Part shown: piece after piece, positions 50,801 through 57,315 of the stretch
Position numbering within the stretch: the stretch's first letter is position 1
Layout of the letters: each line of letters starts with the position of its first letter
Assembly (NCBI RefSeq): GCF_963576615.1
Contig: NC_088714.1
Location: 48,465,272-48,529,271 of the forward strand
Origin: Watersipora subatra
Taxonomy: Eukaryota; Bryozoa; Gymnolaemata; Cheilostomatida; Watersiporidae
Length of the DNA stretch: 64,000 bases
Direction of reading: 5' to 3'
Notes under the pieces: model-generated
What the model saw: only the letters and a program-made list of their open reading frames with translations
Database searches by the model: none
What the model was told of the DNA's origin: nothing
Made by a program: the position numbers and the translations under genes

Positions 50801-52470
50801 CTCTGAGCTCTAATGCTTTTTCTCAATATTATTTTGAGATACAAGCATACGAGCCTGTTCTCGCTACTGCTAGTAAGTGGCCAAATATGCAAAAATTGTG
50901 TCCAGCTGAAAAAAAGAAAGAAAACAAAGTCCAAATTCAAAATAGGTGTTTCGTACGATTAACCTTATTTTTAAGTGTGTGTTCAGTAAGCTAAATTCAT
51001 TTACGTTAAAATTAAAGTTTATGCTACATGTATGTTGCAAGCATCACAAGAATGTAATGTACCAAACATGTTGCTGTCGAGTCTCTCACAAACTCTCTGT
51101 TGGTCGTTATGTTTAACTCGGAGGTAAGAACTCCATACCATACTATACTTAGTAATGTTATATTTTATAACAAATAGTACATGTAACCACTAACTCGGTA
51201 TTGGTTACTTTATAAGCTTAGGTAATTAATTACAACAATTAAAAACATGTTTTCTATTGCATTATAATGTTTTAGCTGGTTTTTTCCGAGTATGAAAGAG
51301 GATTAATTTGTATTTAGTTATTTGAACGCTTTGAGATACGAAGAAATTGATATATGAGCTCAGTCCCAAAGTGTATTAAATCCGTATGTCCAAGTATAAC
51401 CCTATATTTCACTATTCAAGGTTTTTATAATTTTGCTCAGCATGGCTATTATAGTAAATGAAAATGATAGATACAGGTACAAAAACATAACAACATTTAC
51501 GAACTCCAAGATAATGAAAAATTTTGGCAAATGCTTGGCTTTGTTTTGTTAGTCAGTTTTGTTAAAAAGCCCACTTTCTTATCTAACTAGTTTAATGATT
51601 CTTTATTATTTACTAATTTAGTAAAATGATGTCAAGAAACAAGTTTTGAATGGTTACGAAAATTCTGCATTTCACAGACAATTCTAAAAATCCTGGTAAA
51701 AATAGCTTGATCAAATTAGTGAATGTATTTAGCAGCTTTCTTGCCGTGATGTCTGAGGTAAAACTTTCAATACTGATTGCTTTAGTACACTGAGCATTTT
51801 GAAGCTGTATGCTCCCTGTAGCAAAAAGATTAAAAGAATAAGTAGTATTAATCGCAAAAAAAGAAGTCTGGCTTAAAATTATGGACAAAACTAAAAGACG
51901 CATGTTGACATTTATATGATTCAAATCCACAATCCTATAATCTGTAGTCAAATATGTTATCCATTTGACCATCCAAAATGTTCTGTCTGCGAAATATTTG
52001 TGCAATTAATGTTTGGCTGAAGGCTGTACAAGTCGAAAAGTCAGAATAGGGCTGAAGATTGAACAAATGAACAGATGAACAAATGATTAAAAAGACGGTC
52101 CCTTTCATCTTTTTATTCGACACATGACATTCATATCAGTTTATGGAAAAATGAATGTACGAACAAACAGACCAATGAAAAGATGGAGGATTGGATGAAG
52201 GATGAAAAACTTTTTTGATTTTTGTATATGAATAGTGAATATTTAGCTTTGATTACTACTAAATATTTAAAGCAAACCTCTCTCCGGTTGTTTTCTCCTT
52301 TGTGAGTCAGACAGAGCAGGTGCCAGTTACTTTCAGTGTTAAATAAGTTCCAGTCATATGGAGTCTTTGGTAAAAATGTATGCTTTTCGGTGTCTCGTCC
52401 GCGCCGTAGATCATAAACAATTGTTAGTTTCTCATAGCTATCTTCTAAGTACACGGAGACTTGGTAATCG
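28294..52470 (-). CDS. Gene B: LamG-Ig-Ig single-pass membrane protein, 11 exons, 5' end missing
   Basis: Spliced gene built from exons 52278-52470, 47184-47277, 43306-43440, 41880-41984, 41705-41796, 41466-41604, 36188-36325, 33728-33846, 30211-30398, 29262-29295 and 28294-28425. All are flanked by AG and GT, and every intron phase joins without a stop to a TGA at 28294. The ~455-residue product has a LamG-like jelly roll (residues ~1-145; motifs NWHLLCLTHKG and KIYFDGRRAG), Ig-like domain 1 (~175-290; FRC, FWR and MIC core), Ig-like domain 2 (~298-385; LVC and GGKYSC), a short stalk, one hydrophobic helix (~420-447) and a ~10-residue tail. N-glycosylation sequons NRT, NKT and NAT occur. This fits a type I surface receptor or adhesion protein; ligand and role are unknown. 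The signal-peptide exon is not identified, since exon 52278-52470 needs two bases from an upstream exon. Introns are large and full of mobile elements. A decayed paralogue lies at 2.7-11.3 kb. Confidence 0.82.
29262..29295 (-). CDS. Gene B micro-exon: extracellular stalk
   Basis: This 34-base exon runs from acceptor TTTTACAG to donor GTATGA and encodes FAETTFPTVTE, rich in Thr as expected of a juxtamembrane stalk. Its phase (2 to 0) links the Ig-like domain 2 exon to the membrane exon exactly. Confidence 0.65.
29788..29844. repeat. TA microsatellite
   Basis: An uninterrupted AT dinucleotide run of more than 50 bases inside a gene B intron, with no LINE attached. Confidence 0.95.
30211..30398 (-). 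CDS. Gene B exon: Ig-like domain 2, second half
   Basis: Acceptor TTCTTTAG and donor GTATGC bound 188 bases (phase 0 to 2). The peptide has ILKISNATSEAQIKVTEGGK followed by YSCQVTN, the classic E-strand plus 'G-x-Y-x-C' F-strand of Ig domains. The donor is set by phase: the other nearby GT (GTATCC) would put a stop into the next exon. No A homologue is visible in the window. Confidence 0.8.
30617..30666 (+). repeat. Short tandem duplication
   Basis: CAACCTGCAAACAACAAGTT is followed directly by CAACCTGCAAACAGCAAGTT after AGCCT. It is intronic in gene B. Confidence 0.7.
31690..33270 (-). mobile_element. Old, decayed LINE copy in a gene B intron
   Basis: Nucleotide and peptide matches to copy 1 run from the RT region (about 33240) to the zinc-knuckle/endonuclease region (about 31700). 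Peptide example: HLSKVGNFHQLYTLLSKGDL against QISKVGDLHQTYMWLNKGNL. There are many stops and shifts. It is in the same orientation as gene B, in the intron splitting Ig-like domain 2. Confidence 0.78.
33728..33846 (-). CDS. Gene B exon: Ig-like domain 2, first half
   Basis: Acceptor TTTCTGTAG and donor GTATGT bound 119 bases encoding NKVRLYVSTDEDGYPALVCE, then a PPSILR segment. This gives the B-strand cysteine and C strand of an Ig-like domain. An alternative acceptor 15 bases upstream would add ISVDG in the same frame. The acceptor I chose is at the same place as in A (2698-2815), which has lost one base and so its frame. Confidence 0.8.
33847..36187. other. Gene B intron
   Basis: It contains the local duplication at 34573-34745 and a GC-richer block at 34.9-35.2 kb that ends ATGG then GTGAGT (35206-35216). 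That looks like a start codon followed by a donor, but no following exon was found. Confidence 0.45.
34573..34745 (+). repeat. Local direct duplication
   Basis: TACAGTAATAATAGAAAACC occurs at about 34582 and 34690, and CTTTAACAGAAAGCAAGTA near 34730 echoes TTTTAACAGAAAGCAAGTA near 34474. It is a partial duplication of about 105-260 bp in a gene B intron. Confidence 0.65.
36188..36325 (-). CDS. Gene B exon: Ig-like domain 1, strands F-G
   Basis: Acceptor TTTTATAG and donor GTATGT bound 138 bases. The peptide includes HRLLHGKNMICDIRNKTEIY, supplying the F-strand cysteine of Ig-like domain 1, and ends in LNLR. The A copy (3625-3761) is one base shorter and is therefore frameshifted. Confidence 0.8.
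37680..40620 (+). mobile_element. Degenerate Ty3/gypsy-type retrotransposon
   Basis: In order on the plus strand: a Gag-like ORF (37683-38156, MFVKQKKAYAANCEFSTLRN); two zinc knuckles at about 38255-38350 (CKYCGYSHTKG and a second ending HFGNVC); and pre-RT sequence (38569-39057, PILGLKSPELFG). RT follows (PTLEDIASQFNEIQ then DMKLGYW), with YFDDFIVAGK in place of YxDD near 39553, then an RNase H connection (VHLPVDASKSGF) and a tether (LLRLQRYKIFELTYIPRK, about 40250-40300). Stops and shifts break it repeatedly. No integrase or clear LTR pair was found. It sits in the gene B intron 36326-41465, antisense to it. Confidence 0.8.
41466..41604 (-). CDS. Gene B exon: Ig-like domain 1, strands C'-E
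   Basis: The 139 bases run from acceptor TTAATAG to donor GTAAAC (phase 0 to 1) and encode LNRTGDQQYELG, an LPGW motif and FAWELTIRILP. The A exon at 4635-4773 has equal length and an aligned LPGW, but carries a TAA. A shorter exon ending at a GTAAAT inside this one was considered. It leaves the wrong phase for the next exon and drops a segment conserved in A. Confidence 0.75.
41705..41796 (-). CDS. Gene B exon: Ig-like domain 1, strands A-C
   Basis: Acceptor TTTGCAG and donor GTAAGC bound 92 bases. The peptide GRTILTASYPRANTFRCTVR, then a segment ending FWR, shows the B-strand cysteine and C-strand tryptophan spacing of an Ig fold. The A homologue at 4868-4959 has an identical length and phase. 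Confidence 0.8.
41880..41984 (-). CDS. Gene B exon: linker before Ig domain 1
   Basis: Acceptor TTTTTACAG and a GTCAGT donor bound 105 bases encoding LTIWRPAGRFQTIW and onward to ITVEKSDIP. The A homologue at 5043-5140 is 98 bases, so it is out of frame with its neighbours. The IWRP-GxFQ-IW core is shared. I do not recognise the motif; it bridges the LamG-like and first Ig-like domains. Confidence 0.78.
42385..42490. repeat. Foldback element
   Basis: The outer arms CTTATTGAATGCCA and TGGCATTCAATCAG flank an inner perfect pair ACCGCCACTAT/ATAGTGGCGGT. This looks like a small foldback MITE in the gene B intron between exons 41984 and 43306. Confidence 0.65.
43306..43440 (-). CDS. Gene B exon: C-terminal part of LamG-like domain
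   Basis: Acceptor TTTTCAG and donor GTAAGG enclose 135 bases. The peptide contains MDFYNLKHFAYVVTDQQATE. This is the pattern 'F-x-G-x-[IL]-x-x-[FV]-x-[VIY]-x-x-x-x-[LT]-[ST]-[DE]-x-[EQ]' that closes LamG-like jelly-roll domains. The homologous exon in A (5857-5991) is the same length and still open, with KYQPKDLDFYNIKHFAYVIT. Confidence 0.82.
44926..45047 (+). CDS. Possible first exon of a plus-strand membrane protein
   Basis: An ATG with good context (AAACAATGG) opens 40 codons that end at a GTAAAT donor. The peptide contains the hydrophobic segment ILSSLLFALVLTHVFLPEVK, consistent with a membrane helix. The 300 bases upstream are less AT-rich, with several CpG, and could be a promoter. It lies inside a gene B intron on the opposite strand. 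I do not recognise the product. Confidence 0.35.
45106..45199 (+). CDS. Possible second exon of the plus-strand membrane protein
   Basis: An open frame reads LDEENEREHYIKNTTFFLHS, then a hydrophobic run, to a GTGAGA donor after CTGCAG. The acidic loop, NTT sequon and helix look protein-like. The acceptor is uncertain and the phase with 44926-45047 was not resolved. Confidence 0.28.
45789..46045 (+). mobile_element. tRNA-derived SINE, copy 2
   Basis: A box TGGTGTAGTGGTAGCG and B box GGTTTGAGCCC are followed by the same body as 6463-6795 with an internal deletion of about 70 bp. It lies in a gene B intron. Confidence 0.75.
46852..47055 (+). CDS. Possible last exon of the plus-strand membrane protein
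   Basis: The open frame TWWSLVDPTVLFSFIKQSNN is followed by a strongly hydrophobic run (ISLTVAITVAAVFSSSFLVI) and a stop at 47053-47055. An acceptor-like TTTTTAAAAAG lies just upstream. It may be the C-terminal exon of the gene starting at 44926. Confidence 0.28.
   Translation: MTWWSLVDPTVLFSFIKQSNNIKAKVFSTDYIQISLTVAITVAAVFSSSFLVIKYLKWLSYKFLFLS
47184..47277 (-). CDS. Gene B exon: LamG-like domain, YFDG strand
   Basis: A strong polypyrimidine acceptor (eight T then CAG) and a GTGAAA donor bound 94 bases, phase 0 to 1. The peptide begins TKIYFDGRRAGQKAV, the strand after the WH motif in LamG_3-type domains. The pseudogene A exon at 11252-11345 has the same length and phase (VKVYFDGRRAGEAV), so purifying selection on this frame is likely to have acted after the duplication. 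Confidence 0.82.
47278..49136. other. Gene B intron with retroelement debris
   Basis: This stretch is less AT-rich than its surroundings from about 47.7 kb. Degenerate frames on both strands and a YDLVWIHKPG motif near 48970 (plus) suggest an old LTR retrotransposon. Limits cannot be set. Confidence 0.4.
49141..49811. mobile_element. piggyBac-like non-autonomous element
   Basis: A TTAA (49137-49140) precedes CCCTTTTGATGTCG. The other end reads CGGCAGTGAAAAGA before a second TTAA (49812-49815). Ends beginning C-CTTTT at TTAA duplications are the piggyBac hallmark. The 671-bp interior has no long frame. A short plus-strand stretch (NSDSDF then acidic/serine residues) resembles the acidic N-terminus of piggyBac transposases. 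Confidence 0.55.
50030..50420 (-). mobile_element. Integrase-core fragment of an LTR retrotransposon
   Basis: A minus-strand translation with interruptions shows NRYGMLKQIHANQGAQFKSQ then KKFNTTSYHSQANRVLQQNN. This matches the 'G-x-x-x-x-[IL]-H-x-[DN]-x-G-x-x-F ... Y-H-x-Q-x-N-G' spacing of Ty3-type integrases. Motif residues are partly substituted. The surrounding 47.5-50.6 kb is probably more debris of this kind; a plus-strand YDLVWIHKPG at ~48970 resembles an integrase C-terminal motif. Confidence 0.55.
50830..51404. mobile_element. pogo-like MITE, third family member
   Basis: The right part (CGCTTTGAGATACG, TATATGAGCTCAGTC, GTCCAAGTATAACC) and part of the left (TTTTGAGATACAAGC ... GTGGCCAAATATGCAAAAA) match the element at 25859-26577. 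The left end is not clear. Confidence 0.45.
52278..52470 (-). CDS. Gene B exon: first half of LamG-like domain
   Basis: Acceptor TTACAG precedes the exon and a GTTTGC donor follows GAGAGAG. The 193 bases read one completing base plus 64 open codons. The stretch ending NWHLLCLTHKGENNRRE matches the W-H-x-[LV]-x-x-[VT]-[YH]-x-G pattern of LamG/jelly-roll domains just before the 'YxDG' strand. That strand is encoded by the next exon, and the phase-0 junction makes it continuous. The missing upstream exon must leave two bases. Confidence 0.75.
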
Positions 52471-53013
52471 CTGTAATTCCAAAGCACATGTACTCTACAC
52501 ATTTTCAGTAATATACGTAAGATTGCAAATATGGTGATACATGGCATTGCAACGCTGTGCTTTTATGTTCCCTACCCATTTTGCAACGAAGAGGGTAAAA
52601 TGAAAAGCAAAATTTTAGAACATTTCTAGCAAGAACTAATCATTCAGTGCAAGTAAGTTGTCAAGTCAAGTCTCTTACGCGAATTAATGATTTTGGGGTG
52701 TGCTATTATAATTCCTTGCCTGAGCTCTGAGCTGCACTGATGAGGCTTCAATAGCCAAAACAGTACTGTCTGTAGTAGCATAAGTATATGCTCCCTCACT
52801 TCGGTTTGGTTGAGCACTCTGTGAGAGGTGAGGTACTATTAGCCTTTGTGCAAAGCTCATCACTTTTGTGATTTGAGCACTCTGGTGCCAGCACATTGAC
52901 TTTCTTAAAGTCTGTGAGACAATCTAGTTGTTTCACACAAAAAATTGTTAAAAATTGTTTCCTCACCCCGGATACCCCGTATGGGTGGTAAATTCTGCTC
53001 TAACTCGGGTCTC

Positions 53014-56000
53014 CTACCAGAGACCTGGGAGTTTGAGCACTCGTCTCAAGATCTTAGCTGTTCCCAATAGCGCACTTTTCTGCAACTCACCTGAGTTGAT
53101 TGTTGTTGGTATTTGGGCAAGCCACATTTTATGCGCCGGTGTTATTGCGCCCAGTGCCCCAATCACTACTGGGATTACGGTTGTTCTTACATTCCAGCAT
53201 TTTTCAATTTCTTCTCCAAGAGGGAGATATTTTTCTACCTTTTCTTTTTCTTTGCTGGCTATATTGTAGTCATTGGGTACTGCTATATCTATTATAGTAG
53301 CCCTCTTGTTCTCCTTGTCTACCACCACTATATCTGGTTGGTTTGCTAGGACATGCTTGTCAGTTTGGATGTAGAAGTCCCAGAGGATCTTAGCGCGGTC
53401 ATTTTCATTGACCTTACCAGGAGCTTCCCACCAGTGTTGTGGTTTATTAAGGCCATACTCATCACATAGACTTCTATACACAATACCTGCGACATGATTA
53501 TGCCGCTCAGTGTATGCGTTCCCTGCTAGCTGTCTGCATCCACTGATGATGTGTTGGATGGTCTCAGGTGCATCTTTGCACAGTCTGCATCTAGGATCGT
53601 CTCTAGTGTGATAGATTTTCGTTTGGAGTTGCCTTGTTGGGAGCACTTGCTCCTGGGCTGCCATGATTAGCGACTCTGTATTGGCCGTTAGGTTTCCTTT
53701 GTTCAGCCACATATATGTCTGGTGAAGATCGCCAACCTTAGATATTTGTTGGTGGTAAGCACCATGAAGAGGTTTCGTATGCCAGTCAATTTCCTCATCA
53801 TCAGGGCATAGGTCCGTTGTGAGAGCAGCCGATTGAAATTCAGCTAGCAACTTATCTGAGATGGCCATGGAGGCTGCATATGCTTTGATGCTTCGCTCCT
53901 CCTCTTTCACTGTCTGCTGTACACTTTTGAGTCCCCTACCGCCATCTTTCCTATCAAGATACAATCTAATAGTATCAGATTTTGGGTGGAGTGCTCCATG
54001 CATGGTCAGCAGTTTACGAGTTGCTATATCTGTTTCTTTGATGGCTTCCTCAGTCCACTTTATTATGCCTGCTGGATATCTTATTACTGGCAGTGCGTAG
54101 GTATTTATTGCCATGATTTGGTTCTTGGCATTGAGCTGGCTCCGTAAGACCTGCCGAAGGCGTTTCTTGTATTCGGAAATGGCTTTGTGACGTACCTCGG
54201 CTTCGTGGTTGATGTTGCTTTGCATAATCCCCAAGTACTTGTACCCTTCTTCTATATCTTTGATGGTACCATTTGGCATTCTTAGGCCATCTGTGAGCAT
54301 AGAATGGCCTTTCTTAAGAATTAGCCTTCCACATTTCTCAATACCGAAGGTCATTCCGATGTCCTTGCTGTATACCTGAGTGAGGTGTATGAGCGAATCA
54401 ATGTCCCTTTCTTTGTTAGCGTACAGCTTGATGTCATCCATGTAGAAGAGGTGGTTTATCTTGGTGCCACTCTTAAACTGGTACCCATATTGAGTCTCCT
54501 CCAGCATATTGCTTAGAGGGTTTAGGCATATGCAGAAGAGCAGCGGTGATAAGGAGTCACCTTGATAGATGCCTCGCTTAATTTGTACACTCGCCAGCTT
54601 TTTGCCATTAGCCTCCAGTTCCGTCTTCCATTTGGTCATTGACATCTTGATGAATGCCACAAGAGCAGGGTGAACATTGTACATACTGAGGCACTCAAGT
54701 ATCCAACTATGGGGAATTGAGTCATAGGCCTTTCTGTAGTCAATCCAAGCCATGGCAAGATTGGTTTGCCTTCTCCTGCTGTCTTGACAGACCGTCCGAT
54801 CCACCAGTAACTGATGTTTAGCTCCTCGGGTGTTGCGCCCAATTCCTTTCTGAGCACTGGTCATATAGTGACTCATGTGCTCTTCCAGTTTGTCTGCAAC
54901 TATTCCTGAGAGCAGTTTCCAAGTGGTGGGCAAGCACGTTATTGGTCGATAGTTTTTGGGAATCGGCCCCTGCTTTGGATCTTTTATCAGAAGCACAGTT
55001 CGTCCTTTGGTCAGCCATTCTGGATGGTCACCTTGTTCTATTAGGTATTCCATCTGCTTAGCCATTCTAGTGTGAAGTGATGTCAATTTCTTTAACCAGA
55101 AGGCTTGAATCATGTCATGGCCAGGTGCTGCCCAGTTTTTCATACGCTGCACTCTGCACTTAATGTCGTCTTTGCTGATGGTGAGTCCTTGCTGAGCCAC
55201 AGTGTGTTGTTGGTTCTCTTTAAGCCTCTTCAGCCAATTTGCAGTGGTGTTATGAGTGGTCTCTTTCTCCCAGATGTCCTTCCAGAACTTTGAAGTGCTA
55301 GATCGGGGAGGCTCAGACATTGGCCTCTGCAGTTCACCTTTGAACTGGGAATACACTCTAGATGGATTATTGATGAACAGTTTGTTCATTCTCTTGTTAT
55401 CTCGCTCTTTGGTGTACCGCTTCAGTCGTGCCGAGAGTGCTACTAGCCGCTGTTTGGCAGATTCTAGAGCTTCTATTGTGGCTTCCCTTTTTGGACGCTC
55501 CAAACTGTGGTTAGATCTCTCACTGAGCCTACTAACTTTCTTGCGCAAGTCCTTGATCTTATTTTGTAGCCTCAGCTGCCAGGATGGAATGGCTTGAAGC
55601 CTTGTTGGCATTGGCTTAATATCCATCTCCTCCAAGATGACGGTTGCTGTACTGTAGATTAAGGCATTAGTCTCACTGATTGATCCAGTTGAGATCGACT
55701 CCAGTGCCATGTTAATGTCTTCTAACAGCTTCTTAGGTATGGCCTTGCTAACTCTTCGTAGTGGTACCCTGCTTCCATAATCATTAGCAGCTGACATCTT
55801 GTTGATGATACTTTCCGCAAGCTCTTTCACCCTTGGGTCAAGGTCCAAGTGCATGTCCTCTTCAGCCCGTGAGTCAACACATGTTCGTGTATCCATGACA
55901 GTGTGTGTTGATATGCACTCCTCGTTGGTTGAGGTTACTTGGGTGAACTTTTCCTTAATTTCATCTACCTCAAGTTGTGATATGAGGTGCCGCTTGATTA

Positions 56001-56373
56001 TGTTACTCCTCTGAGCTACAAGTTGCTTAGCGGTTAGTGGCAATTCAGGGCGCATGTTTATCCACAGTTGACGCATCCTTCCCATGTAGCCCCACTTTTG
56101 AGGTTCACTCATAAAGTAGCACTGCATGAGGTCCGTGTTATCAGTCCGAGTCCATTTCATCCGTTTTGAACCAGTAGCCCATTTTTCACTGCCTTGTCCT
56201 GGTTCAGCTACAGGCAGCGCGGACCTTGTTTGACCGGGCGACGTCCGAGCCGGCATGGCTTTGGTTATTGCACTCATCATAGAGGTTGTAGACGTTATAC
56301 AAGCAAAGGTCTTGTCTAAGGACCACCAGAAAAGTGCAGTTGTTGGGGTTTGAACCGAGGACCTAATGATCAC
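53014..56373 (-). CDS. Non-LTR retrotransposon polyprotein (RT + restriction-like endonuclease), intact
   Basis: One open frame of 1119 codons. By position: a Myb-like DNA-binding region near residues 70-130 (KWTRTDNTDLMQCY), then RT with PKNYRPITCLPTTWK, an A motif WIDYRKAYDS (~543), GIYQGDSLSPLLF, and catalytic YMDD (~643). A CX2CX8HX4C zinc knuckle (CRLCKDAPETIQHIISGC, ~926) and a PD-X14-D motif (QPDIVVVDKEN...IID, ~1014) follow. The order Myb, RT, CCHC, restriction-like endonuclease is that of the single-ORF clades related to R2/R4/Dong/NeSL; R4/Dong-like is my guess. It would bind and nick target DNA and prime reverse transcription there. No stop or frameshift is seen, unlike the sister copies. 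The real start may be the ATG at about 56267-56269 or lower, because the first ~30 codons overlap a tRNA-like segment. Confidence 0.9.
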   Translation of the reverse strand: MIIRSSVQTPTTALFWWSLDKTFACITSTTSMMSAITKAMPARTSPGQTRSALPVAEPGQGSEKWATGSKRMKWTRTDNTDLMQCYFMSEPQKWGYMGRMRQLWINMRPELPLTAKQLVAQRSNIIKRHLISQLEVDEIKEKFTQVTSTNEECISTHTVMDTRTCVDSRAEEDMHLDLDPRVKELAESIINKMSAANDYGSRVPLRRVSKAIPKKLLEDINMALESISTGSISETNALIYSTATVILEEMDIKPMPTRLQAIPSWQLRLQNKIKDLRKKVSRLSERSNHSLERPKREATIEALESAKQRLVALSARLKRYTKERDNKRMNKLFINNPSRVYSQFKGELQRPMSEPPRSSTSKFWKDIWEKETTHNTTANWLKRLKENQQHTVAQQGLTISKDDIKCRVQRMKNWAAPGHDMIQAFWLKKLTSLHTRMAKQMEYLIEQGDHPEWLTKGRTVLLIKDPKQGPIPKNYRPITCLPTTWKLLSGIVADKLEEHMSHYMTSAQKGIGRNTRGAKHQLLVDRTVCQDSRRRQTNLAMAWIDYRKAYDSIPHSWILECLSMYNVHPALVAFIKMSMTKWKTELEANGKKLASVQIKRGIYQGDSLSPLLFCICLNPLSNMLEETQYGYQFKSGTKINHLFYMDDIKLYANKERDIDSLIHLTQVYSKDIGMTFGIEKCGRLILKKGHSMLTDGLRMPNGTIKDIEEGYKYLGIMQSNINHEAEVRHKAISEYKKRLRQVLRSQLNAKNQIMAINTYALPVIRYPAGIIKWTEEAIKETDIATRKLLTMHGALHPKSDTIRLYLDRKDGGRGLKSVQQTVKEEERSIKAYAASMAISDKLLAEFQSAALTTDLCPDDEEIDWHTKPLHGAYHQQISKVGDLHQTYMWLNKGNLTANTESLIMAAQEQVLPTRQLQTKIYHTRDDPRCRLCKDAPETIQHIISGCRQLAGNAYTERHNHVAGIVYRSLCDEYGLNKPQHWWEAPGKVNENDRAKILWDFYIQTDKHVLANQPDIVVVDKENKRATIIDIAVPNDYNIASKEKEKVEKYLPLGEEIEKCWNVRTTVIPVVIGALGAITPAHKMWLAQIPTTINSGELQKSALLGTAKILRRVLKLPGLW

Positions 56374-56406
56374 GGTCCCGATACCTTACCAACTGCGCTA
56401 TCTGTC
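56330..56406 (-). other. tRNA-like segment (A box + B box) at the LINE 5' end
   Basis: On the minus strand the segment reads TAGCGCAGTTGG, a near-perfect pol III A box. About 36 bases later comes GGTTCAAACCC, a B box. A 5-bp GGACC/GGTCC arm sits between them where an anticodon arm would be. The loop is 10 rather than 7 bases, and the acceptor and T stems do not pair, so it is not a functional tRNA gene as read. It could be a promoter module or a fragment of a tRNA target. Confidence 0.6.
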
Positions 56407-56429
56407 CTGTATACAGACAGATAGCGCAG
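56393..56429. repeat. Foldback at the 5' junction of LINE copy 1
   Basis: Perfect 14-bp arms (CTGCGCTATCTGTC and its reverse complement) are separated by 9 bases, exactly at the boundary between the tRNA-like segment and the TA microsatellite. Confidence 0.8.
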
Positions 56430-56437
56430 ATATATAT

Positions 56438-56492
<55 letters not shown>

Positions 56493-56520
56493 AAGTCACA
56501 ATATATATATATATATATTG
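56430..56520. repeat. TA microsatellite between LINE copies 1 and 2
   Basis: A TA tract is interrupted by GTAAGTCACAATATAT and its near-perfect mirror ATATATTGTGCTTAC, so the tract itself contains an inverted repeat next to copy 2. Confidence 0.9.
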
Positions 56521-56562
56521 TGCTTACATTTGTACATTTTGTGTATATTTTGCTATATATTT

Positions 56563-57260
56563 GTGCTTACCATCAACAAATATCTAAGGTTCTAATCTAA
56601 TCTATCACACTAGAGACGATCCTAGATGCAGACTGTGCAAAGATGCACCTGAGACCATCCAACACATCATCAGTGGATGCAGGCAGCTAGCAGGGAACGC
56701 ATACACTGAGCGGCATAATCATGTTGCAGGTATTGTGTATAGAAGTCTATGTGATGAGTATGGCCTTAATAAACCACAACACTGGTGGGAAGCTCCTGGT
56801 AAGGTGAATGAAAATGATCGCGCTAAGATCCTCTGGGACTTCTACATCCAAACTGACAAGCATGTCCTAGCAAACCAACCAGATATAGTGGTGGTAGACA
56901 AGGAGAACAAGAGGGCTACTATAATAGATATAGCAGTACCCAATGACTACAATATAGCCAGCAAAGAAAAAGAAAAGGTAGAAAAATATCTCCCTCTTGG
57001 AGAAGAAATTAAAAAATGCTGGAATGTAAGAACAACTGTAATCCCAGTAGTCATTGGGGCACTGGGCGCAATAACACCGGCGCATAAAATGTGGCTTGCC
57101 CAAATACCAACAACAATCAACTCAGGTGAGTTGCAGAAAAGTGCGCTATTGGGAACGGCTAAGATCTTGAGACGAGTGCTCAAACTCCCAGGTCTCTGGT
57201 AGGAGACCTGAGTTAAAGCAGAATTTACCACCCATACAGGGTGTCCGGGGTGAGGAAACA

Positions 57261-57264
<4 letters not shown>
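56563..57264 (+). mobile_element. 5'-truncated LINE copy 2 with internal deletion
   Basis: The copy starts GTGCTTACC within the ORF C-terminal third and jumps after CTAAGGTT, skipping about 120 bases present at 62407-62525 of copy 3. It then runs intact through the zinc knuckle (KDAPETIQH), the restriction-like endonuclease and the stop codon at 57200-57202 to GGGTGAGGAAACAATTT. TA microsatellites lie near both ends. The encoded tail is almost identical to copy 1. Confidence 0.85.

Positions 57265-57307
<43 letters not shown>
57265..57307. repeat. TA microsatellite at 3' end of LINE copy 2
   Basis: AT dinucleotides directly follow the conserved LINE terminus AACAATTT. Confidence 0.93.
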
Positions 57308-57308
<1 letters not shown>

Positions 57309-57315
57309 TTATTTG

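Larger units (their letters stand above)
52952..56406 (-). mobile_element. Full-length copy 1 of the RLE-type LINE
   Basis: The element runs from a tRNA-like 5' segment through the 1119-codon ORF to a short 3' UTR ending GGGGTGAGGAAACAATTT. That 3' end is shared by the copies ending at 57264 and 63188. The 5' side abuts a foldback (56393-56429) and then a long TA microsatellite. The 3' end abuts TTTTTAAC rather than TA repeats. Near-identity to the other copies implies recent movement. Confidence 0.85.

Noticed and set aside
53861..55597. Plus-strand frames of 62-113 codons inside LINE copy 1
   Set aside because: They are antisense shadows of the 1119-codon polyprotein and recur as antisense frames in copy 3.
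56330..56406. A functional tRNA gene
   Set aside because: A and B boxes are good, but the acceptor and T stems do not pair and the anticodon loop is too long.
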